The notes under the pieces are model-generated. The model was given only the letters and a program-made list of their open reading frames with translations, did no database searches and was not told the origin of the DNA. From assembly GCF_010183535.1 (NCBI RefSeq), contig NC_071333.1:19962587-20026586 (forward strand): 64,000 nucleotides of DNA, in the 5' to 3' direction. Positions 21,830 through 31,429 of the stretch are shown piece by piece. The translations under genes and the position numbers were made by a program. The DNA comes from Caenorhabditis remanei. Lineage: Eukaryota; Nematoda; Chromadorea; Rhabditida; Rhabditidae. Position 1 is the stretch's first letter. The number at the start of each line of letters is the position of its first letter.

Positions 21830-24800
21830 ATGTGTGTCATGAAGTGGTGTCACTGATAACCATCAAAACTTCTCAAAACCTGATAACTCTATTTTTATTG
21901 CATTTCTCGCAAAAAAAATGGTGTAAATGGTTGAGATTTTCTCAGCACTTCATTTTAATTCCAACCCGGAACTTTTTTGAGTTGAGAATGTTTCAAAGCG
22001 CGCTTTTCCCACCTTTTTTCTCACACTTGCAAATTTATGCATTCACCAAGCTACGATGACTCAAAAAAGCAAAGATTGATAATTAAGAGTTTCTCATGAA
22101 ATATTTATCAGGATGTGTGCAGAAGAGTGAGAAAAGCCTTTTTCATGAATAATTTATGCAAAGTTTTTGATTTTTGTACGTCTCTTTTCAACCAGAGAGC
22201 ATCCCCGCATTGATGATGATTTATCGCCTACTTTGATTTATATGTTGGAATATGGAACCAAATAAAAATTCGTAATAGCCTGAAAGTGGGATGATGTGTT
22301 ATTTAATTATGTAATTGCAAAAATCTGAGTTTTCAAAAACACAACCAAACTTTCAACGTGATGTTTCAAGTTTTTTTTTCAAAAAATATGTTTTGGCAAC
22401 TCGTGTCGCAACATAAATTCTATGTATCAACCAAATCTACATTATGTAGTGTGTAAATGGTAACAAGCAACGTTTCGGAACGAAATATGTGCTGTTATGT
22501 ATCAGCGACTGAAAGAATTAACGATATTCTTGAATAAACGCAGCTTCTGTCCAGTTTGGTCTGGCGACTAAGCTTGTCATGCGTAGCACACGCCTCCGAA
22601 TAGGTCCGTTGCCTCCCACAGAAAGTGCACGTGACCTTGCACTTTTAGAATATAAAAGGGCAACGGCTTCTTCTGCTTCCATCTATTTTATGCTTTTTCG
22701 TTGTGACGAAGCTGGTTTTATTGATTTGGAGATGATCTCTGAGTCTATGAATGTTTCATATTTTAGCAGTCAAAACAAAATAAACAGACTACAAGTTTCT
22801 CGGTGTATCGTCCTTCACTCCATTCATTCAGTTTAAAATGAAACTTTTTCGACATTTTTCGGGAGTGCTGACCGGTTGCAACATGTTTCTGGTATGCTTT
22901 TTCTCAACGCAGTCCTCAACAACATTTTAGTGGTCTTAGACTATTTTCCTTTAAAAATCTATTTACATCGAACCTGGTATGCATGAATTTTATCATTTTT
23001 TGCGCTTTCTCATGTTTCACGGACTTTCATGCATCTCTCAAAAAAATGAAAAACAAAAGACAAAGATTAAAGACTCGGAATATTTTTTGCAATATTCAAG
23101 AAGTAGTGTGAGAAAGGCGCTTTATGGATAATTTATGTTAAATTGTTTGGCTTTTCCACTTTTTCTACTCAGCCAGAAACCGTTCACAAATCAAAGGTTA
23201 TTCACTGACTCATTCGTGACTATCTGATATTGTTTGAAAATGATACTTGAAAACGTCACAGATTGCTGTGGTGGAACGTTTTGCATAACGAATTTTTTTG
23301 CATAACGAAATTGTATAACCATTCAAAACCTTACTTCTCAGTATTTCCAAGCTTGTGCTCATGACCTCACATTCCATTCGAAATCCTCTCTAAAATTCGA
23401 TTCCCTAACACAATTTAGTTTTCTTCTGACCGTATTCCCAAACGGAAATCCGCTCCTTTCTGAAAAAGTTGAAGACGCATTCATGCGTGTCACAAAAGAA
23501 GCAAAGATTGAGGACTACGTGTTTCTTTTTCCTTTGAAACTTTCATCAGGAAGTGTTTGTGCACAAAAGAGTGAGAAAAACTCTCTTCCTGAAGAATTTT
23601 CGGAAAATGTTTCGGCTTTTTGTTCAACTTTTTTCCAACGGACAAGCATTCAGACATCAAGAATCATTTTTGAGAGATCCATCGTGTTTTTTGATTTGAA
23701 AATAAAATTGTTCCGAGGCAACCGACTAAGTGCTATGACAACGGTATTTTATCAGAATACGTCAGCCACTACACATCAACTAACTAAAAATGAATAATGG
23801 AGGAGTGAATTGCTCACCATATAATCAAGGAAACTTTTTTCATGTGTTAAAGTTAACAAGTCAATAAAAATGTCCATCAGCTCTACCCCCCTCCAGACCA
23901 TTTCTTATCTTCAATGTTCATTTATTTTTAATCCCAACGAATTTTGTGTTGCCCTGATCAGATATTTCTTTGAAGGCATTCACAACCGGAACCCCGCTCC
24001 TCTCTCAAAAAGTTGAAAACGCATTCATGCGTGACACAAAAGAAAAGGATTGAGGACTCCGTGCTTCCTTTTCCTTTGAAGCATTCATCAGGAAGTGTTT
24101 GTGCACAAAAGAGTCAGAAAAATTCCCTTCCTGAATAATTTGCGCAACATTTTTCGGCTTTTTGTTTAATTTTTTTCCAAAGGAGAAGCATTCAGGCATC
24201 AATAATCATTTTTGAAAAGTCTATCGTCATGTTTTGCAATCTGAAATCTAAATTATTGCGAGACAACCAACTAATTACTATGAGGACAATATTTTATCAG
24301 AATACGTCAGCCACTACACATCAACTAACTAAAAATGAATAATGGAGGAGTGAATTGCTCACCGTATAATCAAGGAAACTTTTTTCATGTGTTAAAGTTA
24401 ACAAGTCAATAATAATTTCCATCAACTCGACACCCCTCCAGATCATTTCTTATCTTCTATGTTCATTTAATCCCAACGAATTTATTGTTGCTCTGTTCAA
24501 ATATTTCTTTGAAGGCATTCACAACAGGAACCCCGCTCCTTTCTCAAAAAGTTGAAGACGCATTCATGCGTGACACAAAAGAGAAAGATTGAGGACTCCG
24601 TGCTTCCTTTTCCTTTGAAACATTCATCAGGAATTGTTTGTGCGCAAAAGGGTGAGAAAATTCTCTTCCTGAATAATTTGCGCAAAATGTTTCAGCTCTT
24701 TGCTTAACCTTTTTTCCAACGGAGAAACATTCAGGCATCAGGAATCATTTCATGCATCAATCCATGAACTGGAGGCTCTGAATCTTGTTCGTAGATTGAT

Positions 24801-25310
24801 CTGGGCCACAATGTCCACTGCGATTTGGCGAAGAACACCGTAAATGCCCATCATCTCAATGCTGGGACACTTTATTGAACATCTTAAACAAAAAGAAATT
24901 ATGGAAAAGAGATTTGCCGACCATATAATAAAGGAAATTTATTTTACTTATTAAAATTAATTAGTCACTACAATTTCTATCAAGTCAACATCCGCAGTCC
25001 ATCTCTTATCTTCTATGTATATTCGCTTAATCCCAACAAAAACTTTCATTCCTCTGTTTAGATATTTCTTTGTACGCATTCCCAGCCGGAACTCCGCTCC
25101 TTTCTAAAAAGTTAAAGACGCATTCATGCGTGACAAAAAAGAAGCAAAGATTGAGGACTCCGCGCTCTTTTCTTTTGAAACATTCATCAGGAAGTGTTTG
25201 TGCACAAAAGAGTGAGAAAAACTCTCTTCCTGAAGAATTTTCGGAAAATGTTTCGGCTTTTTGTTCAACTTTTTTCCAACTGAGAAACATTCAGGCATCA
25301 AGAATTATGT
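21830..25310 (+). repeat. Tandem array of a unit of about 540 bp, four good and two worn copies
   Basis: Four well-kept copies are marked by GACGCATTCATGCGTG-like sequence beginning near 23474, 24018, 24556 and 25117, spaced about 540-560 bp. Each continues with AAAGATTGAGGACT, TTTGAAACATTCATCAGGAA, GTGCACAAAAGAGTGAGAAA, CTCTTCCTGAAGAATTTTC and ACATTCAGGCATCA, and the intervening parts also repeat (GAGTGAATTGCTCACC, ATAATCAAGGAAACTT, TCATTTCTTATCTTC). Two older copies are recognisable near 22060-22170 and 23030-23170 by the TCAGGA...AGAGTGAGAAA...AATTTATG core. The open frames in both directions within the units are by-products of the repeat and are not conserved as proteins. No terminal inverted repeats or RT were seen. 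Confidence 0.85.
22560..22840 (+). other. Orphan TATA-like site and short frame
   Basis: Within the region before the good array copies, AATATAAAAGGGCAACGG occurs at about 22650-22667 after a C/G-richer stretch (CCTCCGAATAGGTCCGTTGC, GTGCACGTGACC). The layout looks like a core promoter, but the 85-codon frame across it starts upstream of the TATA and no downstream gene is visible. A non-coding transcript is possible; nothing supports its identity. Confidence 0.2.
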
Positions 25311-25741
25311 TCAAGAAACATTTATTTTACAATAAAAGCATGTTTTCGTTTTATTTTAAAAGCAAAAGTGGATAGAAAACATCAAAATGATAATCAAAGC
25401 AAACGATATTTTGAATTACGACTGAAGACAGCAATTGAATAAAACAAATAGTAAAGGTTAAGTACTGTCTTTTGAAATTTCGCCGCTGTCCTATGGGTCT
25501 TCTAGACGTTCTCTAGAATTTTGTCGACATCAGAACCATTCCAGTTGTCGTTTGACGAAGACTTCTCATTATCGTTGTCTGATTCTGCAGAGTCCACATC
25601 GCCTTGTTGTCTTCCAAGACGCATTCTAGATTCTGGAGCCGATGAAGTTTCGGAGTACTACTGACTTCCGATGAGTGATAGGATGAAGGGGTCCCGTGGT
25701 CACCTTTAGGAATATTTTCGAAGAATTGACGTAAAAATTCC

Positions 25742-26388
25742 GGCTCTATTCCAGTTTAGATGTCCTTTGAAAACTTGAACGTCCCAAAAAACACTTAGAC
25801 GTCCCTTGAAACACTTAGACGTCCCTTGAAACATTTAAACGTCCTTTCGGTTCCGAATTATGTTCAAAAATGTTTAAACGTCCCGAAAAACATTTAGACG
25901 TCCCAAAATACGTTTAGACGTCCCATAAAATTTTGAGACGTCCCTTGAAGTCCGAAAATTTGGTTTTAAATACTTAGACGTCCCAAAAAACATTCAGACG
26001 TCCCAAAAAACATTTAAATGTCCCAAAAAAAGTTTAGACGTCCCTTCAACACTAAAAGTCACTGGAAGTGTTCAAAGGACGTCTAAATATTTTTTGGGAC
26101 GTTCAAATGTTTTTTGGGACGTCTAAACGTTTTTTGGGACGTCTAAACGTTTTTTGGGACGTCTAAATATTCACAACGATGTTTTGGGATTTCAAGGGAC
26201 GTCTAAACATTTTATGGAACGTTTAAACGTTTTTTGGGACGTCTAAACTTTTGAAAGGACGTTTTAAAAAAATTAGAGTTTGAAAGGACGTTTAAGTGTT
26301 TCAAGGGACGTCTAAGTGTTTTAAGGGACGTTTAAGTGTTTTTTGGGACGTTTGAGTTTTTAAAGGACATCTAAACTGGAATAGAGCC
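25742..26388. mobile_element. Fold-back transposon made of inverted short tandem repeats, 8-bp TSD
   Basis: The 647-bp element has termini GGCTCTATTCCAGTTTAGAT and its exact reverse complement. The left half is a tandem run of units of about 20-25 bp containing AGACGTCCC, and the right half is the mirrored run GGGACGTCT, so the whole element can fold into one hairpin with arms of about 300 bp. It is flanked by the exact 8-bp duplication AAAATTCC (25734-25741 and 26389-26396). The empty site is visible in the related gene near 35387, where the same coding sequence runs uninterrupted with a single AAAATTCC. It has no coding capacity. Confidence 0.93.
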
Positions 26389-26854
26389 AAAATTCCATAT
26401 CGGGATTTGGAACCACTTCTTTTTCTTTCGCTTTATGTCGTGCTGGCAGGTTATCCTCGCTGTTAGCTTCATAAGAATCGTGTTGCATGCCAAGAAGCCT
26501 TCTGGATTCTGGAGCCTCACGAACACCATTATCGTCTTCATCGGAACTCGGAGGGCGTCCAAGGAGTCTTCTGGATTCTGGAGTCTCGACGAAAGCATTG
26601 TCGTCATCATCTGAATCACTCGAGTCTTCTGAAGATTCCTCATCTTCGATATCTGATTCTTCAGAATCCACATTGCCTGGTTGTCTTCCAAGACGTCTTC
26701 TGGATTCTGGAGCCTCAGCAGCACCATTATCGTCAGAATTGTTGAATTTAGGAGATGGAGTTCGTGAGACTTCTGGAGCCTTTTCAACAGCGTCATCTGA
26801 ACTTTGGCTCGGTTGTCTTCCAAGAAGTCGTCTGGATTTTTCCTTCATAACAAC

Positions 26855-27359
26855 CAGGATGCTCCTCCGGCGGTAAAATCGAAGAAAAACCGGTTTTTTT
26901 CAACCGGTGAAAATCGTTTCTTCAATCGGTTAATTTCAACCGGTTTTTCAAAAACAAAAACCGATTTAAAACCGAACAAAAATCGGAAGAATTTTTATAG
27001 AAAATTTGAACAAAATGAGAAATCATTAATTTTAACATAAAATCTAAATTGAGAGCAGTGCAAAATATGATAGAAACGTGACAAACTACTGTAGAATTTG
27101 AACTTTAAGAAAAAACCGATGAAAATCGGTAAAAATCGGTAAAAATCGAAGAATAATCGGTTTTTTAACCGGTTTCTAAAGCGATGAAAACCGAAATCGA
27201 ACGGTTTTTTTTCAAAACAAAATCGAAGAAAATCGATTTCTTCCGATTTTTCCCCGGAAAAAAATCGATTTATTTTTCTAAAAACCGACGAATATTTCAA
27301 CCGATTTTCTTACCAATAACCGATTGAAATCGGTTGTGAAGTATCGGTGGAGCACCCTG
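26855..27359. mobile_element. Non-autonomous hAT element, 8-bp TSD
   Basis: The 505-bp element begins CAGGATGCTCC and ends GGAGCACCCTG, which on the other strand reads CAGGGTGCTCC, the CAGGG-type terminus common in hAT transposons. It is flanked by the exact 8-bp duplication ATAACAAC (26847-26854 and 27360-27367). The interior has many AACCGGTT/AAATCGG sub-repeats in both orientations and no transposase. Excision with one TSD copy restores a continuous reading frame (…MDDVV followed by MKEKSRRLLG). Confidence 0.93.
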
Positions 27360-27869
27360 ATAACAACATCATCCATAGATCCTGGAGATGGAGTTCGCAT
27401 TGCTTCTGGACCGTCTTCGCCTTCAGAATCTGTTGAGTGTCTTCTGGATTCTGAATACTCCATACCAACATCATCGTTAGAACTGTTAGATCGTGAACAT
27501 GCATGGCTTTAGATGCTCCTGGACCGTCGATGGCTTCTTCTGAACTTTCGCTCGGTGGTCTTCCGAGAAGTCTTCTGGATTCTGGAGCTTCAACGACAGC
27601 GTTGTCGTCACCTGAATCATTCGAATCTTCTAAAGATTCCTTTTCGTCGATGTCTGATTCTGCAGAATCCACATTGCGTGGTTGTCTTCTAAGAAGTCGT
27701 ATGGATTTTGGAGCCTCAGCAACACCATTATCGTCAGAATTGTTTGATTCAGGAGATGGAGTTCGTGAGACTTCAGGAGCCTCCTCAACAGCGTCATCTG
27801 AAAGACCAAAACTCTGTCTGAGTCAGAATAACCGGAATCAGAATCGTAGGAGGAATCCACAATGATCGG

Positions 27870-28325
27870 ATCTGTCCAAATTAGAACTGGTACTAATCAG
27901 AACTAAAATATATAGAATTTTTGATTCGAAATGACGATTCCTCTATTCTTGCTCAGTTCTGATCTGGGCGGTGCCGATCTGGTCGATTCTTATTCGGGGA
28001 TTCTGATTTGAACAGAATTTTAGTTCGCTCCTGTTCTGATTTATTTTGTCCCCATTAGCACTATTTCCATACTCCAGCGCTAGATTTTCTTCATAGTTTA
28101 ACAATGTCCTTCATATCCAATCGATAATGACATATCTCTGCATAACGTTCCTAATTCCGATTTCGTGTTCATCATCTAAACTGATAAATACCCATTTTCT
28201 TATTTACAGTCATTTTATAAGTACAATGAAGTTTTTGAGCGATTTCTGATCTCTAATTGTTCCTTGAAGTTGCCAAAACGGGGCGTGTCGAAAACCAAGG
28301 GTAAGGGTTCGAGCAAGAGAGGCGG
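27870..28325. other. Intergenic with a TTCTGATT-rich stretch
   Basis: From 27870 to 28040 several ATTCTGATTT / AATCAGAAC-like pieces occur in both orientations, together with GATCGG and CGATCTGG. It looks like a short worn palindromic repeat, but the ends are not clear. The rest is the upstream region of the gene at 28433. Confidence 0.35.
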
Positions 28326-28330
28326 AGCCG

Positions 28331-28338
28331 TATAAAAG
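28331..28338 (+). promoter_or_regulatory. TATA box of the gene at 28433
   Basis: TATAAAAG preceded by GGCGGAGCCG, 95 bp before the start codon; the equivalent element precedes the paralogue at 5844. Confidence 0.8.
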
Positions 28339-28432
28339 CGCTCTCTCGAACAAAAAATTCAGACCCCTTCACTCAGTTCTCTACCTCAGTCCTATACCTC
28401 ATCCGACCGACTAAAACTGGTGTCCCTTAATC

Positions 28433-28881
28433 ATGAAAGCTTCAAAACTCCTCACCGTTCTTTTCGTCTTCTGCAACGTTGCTCTGCCCGTATATTCTTT
28501 GTCGTGCTACAGAGTATCCTCGATTGAAAATGGCATTGTCGAGAACAAGAGCATGTGTACCGCCTACTATGAAACTGTCTCTGGAGAAGCCGCGTTTGGA
28601 GGAGCAAACGTAACCCCTGCTTTTCGTCAAAAAGCCAAGTTCAATTTCGACTTGGAGGAGGATTGTCAACTTCAAGTATGTTGAACTTTTCGAAACAATA
28701 TTTTCAATATTCCCAATTGAACAACTTCCAGAGAGTCAAACTCATCGATGGCTCCGGTTACACCGGCATTTGGGCGTGTTTCTGTGCAACTCCGATGTGC
28801 AATTATCCTTTCTCGTATGCGGAGTTTGCATCCCGCGGCCACACCCTGCGCCCGGTCCCACTTCCGATTGAATCGCAATGA
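28433..28881 (+). CDS. Small secreted six-cysteine protein, paralogue 2
   Basis: Two exons, 28433-28675 and 28732-28881, with a 56-bp phase-0 intron (GTATGT to TTCCAG), encode 130 residues. Residues 1-22 are a signal peptide ending VYS. Cysteines lie near 25, 42, 78, 97, 99 and 104, and the core ends WACFC...CNYPFS followed by RGHTLRP, as in the paralogue at 5844. Exon 1 is 81 codons in both genes and the intron phase is identical, so they arose by duplication. The sequence between the cysteines is much diverged (FGGANVTP against FGGSQAHP), while the tail RGHTLRP is kept, hinting at a functional C-terminal segment. The product is predicted to be secreted; role unknown. Confidence 0.88.
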
Positions 28882-28998
28882 GAATTCCATTGACGTCCCT
28901 CCTTTAGTCTGATTTCATAGATTGCTACATTATATAAAGATAATTCCTCCTATTAGCATTTTTCTTTTGTTTTTTCTTATTAGTATTTTAAAAAGCAG

Positions 28999-29004
28999 AA
29001 TAAA
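28999..29004 (+). promoter_or_regulatory. Polyadenylation signal AATAAA
   Basis: AATAAA 118 bp after the stop codon of the gene at 28433, almost the same distance as in its paralogue. Confidence 0.75.
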
Positions 29005-29689
29005 TTTTGTTAACAATCCAGTGTTTGGATAAAGTCACATTTCATATGGAACAGAAGTAGCTGCTTGGAGTTTGCAGACGCGCTATGCGAGCGCCTGAGA
29101 AAGTTACAGAAATTTACATCAACGGTTAGAAATTTCAAAAAGTTTGAACTGAACTCTGTCATCTTGGTGAGAAAAAAATGTGTTTGGCAGGCAGTAACTT
29201 TATATGTAGAGTTTGCCCTTTGGATAAAAAAAAACAAAACTGATAACTTGTTTTCATCTACACACCCTATTCATGTGAACGGCATAAGTAAATCACTTAC
29301 ATTGTGATGTGCTTTCGAAAATTGTCAGTTTCAAAAGAAAACAAATATTACAATTTTTGGACTTCGCTGTGTCCACGATTTCGATTTCTTGGTTGCTTCT
29401 AGTATCTTGCAAGAAATGAGGGGCTCTCTCCGTTCATAGAATGGGTAGTATCAACGATTTTCAACGATATTTTGAGCTAAATTTATTTTTGAAGACGTGA
29501 AAATGGTCTGTATGTACATCATTAGGATCTCATAATGACTAGAATATAACTAAACAATAAGATTTATCATGATTTAATTAGGGAAGAGGAATATACAGTA
29601 GCAGCCACTAAAGTATGAACAGTTATTGTTTTCAGTGCAAAATAGCCAAGTTAAACTACTTTAAACAGGAGTAAGAACTCTATTACAGG

Positions 29690-29770
29690 GTTGAATAGTT
29701 ACTTTACTATGTAGACTAAACCTATAACTCCATTTTTGTAGTTGACAACTTTTTTGCAGCGTGCGTTCCT
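29690..29770. repeat. Dispersed repeat copy
   Basis: Contains ATAACTCCATTTTTGTAGTT and GACAACTTTTTTGCAG, near-identical to 36940-37000 and related to 13080-13160, 43190-43480 and 61840-61950. Part of block A, but the family also occurs outside the blocks. Confidence 0.75.
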
Positions 29771-31429
29771 AGTCAGATATCTGTTGTGGGAAGCGTCCTA
29801 CGAAAAAGCTGTTCGAAAGAAATTCAAAATTCCTCACAGTATCTACGTGGAAATCTCAGCGAGAGAATTCTACTAATGGAAAAACAGGAAAAAACTGGAG
29901 AAACAAATTTTGGAAAAACGGGAACAAAAGCAGGAGGAACAGGAGTGAAACGAGAAAACGGGAGCATTGAACTGTCACGTTAGTGTCTGACAGGAACAAA
30001 ATATAATAATAATCAGGGCGCGATGTTAATAACAATTTTATTCATGAAACATAAAATTCGATTATATGTATACAAGTTTTCAGATGATTAAAGGTGTGGT
30101 CCATTAATAATTTTTCCTGGAAAACATGATTAGAACTGAAAATTCAAAAAACATTCCAGGAACTTTAAGCTGAGTGGTCAGTCAATCGGTGTGTTCTGAA
30201 ACACACAGAGCGATTTAACTGACTGCCTAGCTTTAACAGTCTCAAGGATAAACTTACGTGCTCGGTCAGCGTTTCAGAAACTTCAGACATGAGATAGGGA
30301 ATGAAATAATAGCAGTAAAAAGTCAAAATGTCCATAACGGTAGTAATTACGGCAATCAGTGTGACAACACAATGATGAAGCTCTAAAGTTGCTCTCCCTT
30401 CTAAAAGCGGTGTCTACGAAGACTTCCCTAGTGAGGTTCACGATTTTTTCTCAAGTGAATAGGGATAGACGTTTTCCGTTCACTAAAGATGGAACAACAA
30501 AGACTGTCTAACGGGCCGGTGACTCATATCGTGGATTGCAACTACCCGCTTATCGGATTCCTCTTCTAACCTTTTGTTTTGGACACGCCGTTGTTGCGAA
30601 ATCGCCCAATAATGGACGGAGCCGTCTTCGTGTGCAATTGCTGGAAGGAGTAGCACCTCAATCAGATCATTTTCCAATATACATCCATTTTCTGTCCTCC
30701 ATGTTGAATTATGGCATGACAGAATCGATTGAAACACATACGATCGGTCTTCCAAAACAAGCTCGTCCACTGCAAAATGATGAATTTGAACTTGCATACA
30801 TGATGTGGCACAACTCACCTCTTTCAAATCTTCATGATGTCTCTCGTTTCTGCACGCATTCAACTATTGTTTCTGTATCCTACTGTGACAAGTGCAGTAG
30901 CATGGCCGATGAGAAGAAAGCCGATATTCCACCTTCATCTCATTTTATTTGATTCATTTTGTTGTTTTTTCATGAATCTATATTTTCTCCGTTTATTGAG
31001 TTTCCTTTGTTGTAGCAATGAATTGATGATCCAATAGACTAACACGATCCTCTACTATCACCAGTTAATCCATATGTAATTGATAATCTGCACACATTGC
31101 AACCCGACGTGGAATGAGTAGCCATGATAGGTTAATGTTCCGGAAAACCCAGTCGGGAGTCTTGATTGTCGCTATTTGAGTGATTATATCTAGATGCCGG
31201 CTCATCTGTGCGAGTTTCTGAAACAAAAACCATGTACTTCAACAGAAAACGCTGAGTTGATAGCTAACCTTACCTTTGTTTTGATCAATCTGCATTTGAA
31301 GGACTAACATCCGAAACCAATACAAAACATCTGAAGATAGAAATCCCGAACCTAAATATTGATTGATTTTCTTCTAATTATTGTTTCTTTCAGCCTCAAT
31401 TACTGACAATTACGCTTTTTAGTCGTCTA

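Larger units (their letters stand above)
25502..27865 (-). pseudogene. Acidic RRLLGRP-repeat gene, broken by two transposons and frameshifts
   Basis: On the minus strand this is a decayed relative of the intact gene at 35194-36251. Acidic serine-rich blocks carry repeated APESRRLLGRPPS-type motifs (near 27560, 26830, 26690, 26560, 26490), followed by EVVPNPDMEF, LRQFFENIP, GTPSSYHSSEVSSTP and a final block ending KILENV and a stop at 25502-25504. Two DNA elements interrupt it, at 25742-26388 and 26855-27359. Skipping each element with one copy of its 8-bp duplication rejoins the frame. Further frame changes occur near 27500 and near 25640. The 5' end near 27830-27865 is uncertain. The gene is therefore dead or, at most, expressed in pieces. 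Confidence 0.8.

Noticed and set aside
23483..25375. Recurrent frames containing SSGSVCAQKSEKNSLPEEF and PECFSVGKK
   Set aside because: They occur in the tandem units but are in different frames or broken among copies and have no start/splice support, so a protein-coding repeat is unlikely.
25742..26388. CRISPR-like array of short repeats
   Set aside because: Units are adjacent without unique spacers, mirror-inverted at the centre, and bounded by TIRs and a TSD; this is a fold-back transposon in a eukaryote.
26371..26823. 150-codon minus-strand frame rich in RLQNPE
   Set aside because: It is the +1 shadow of the acidic RRLLGRP frame; the same shadow motif recurs because the true frame is repetitive.
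30483..30952. Overlapping frames of 126 (-) and 138 (+) codons in block A
   Set aside because: The DNA is a block-shared 3' section; in block C (44100-44470) both frames are broken, and neither shows a domain, so I did not call a gene.
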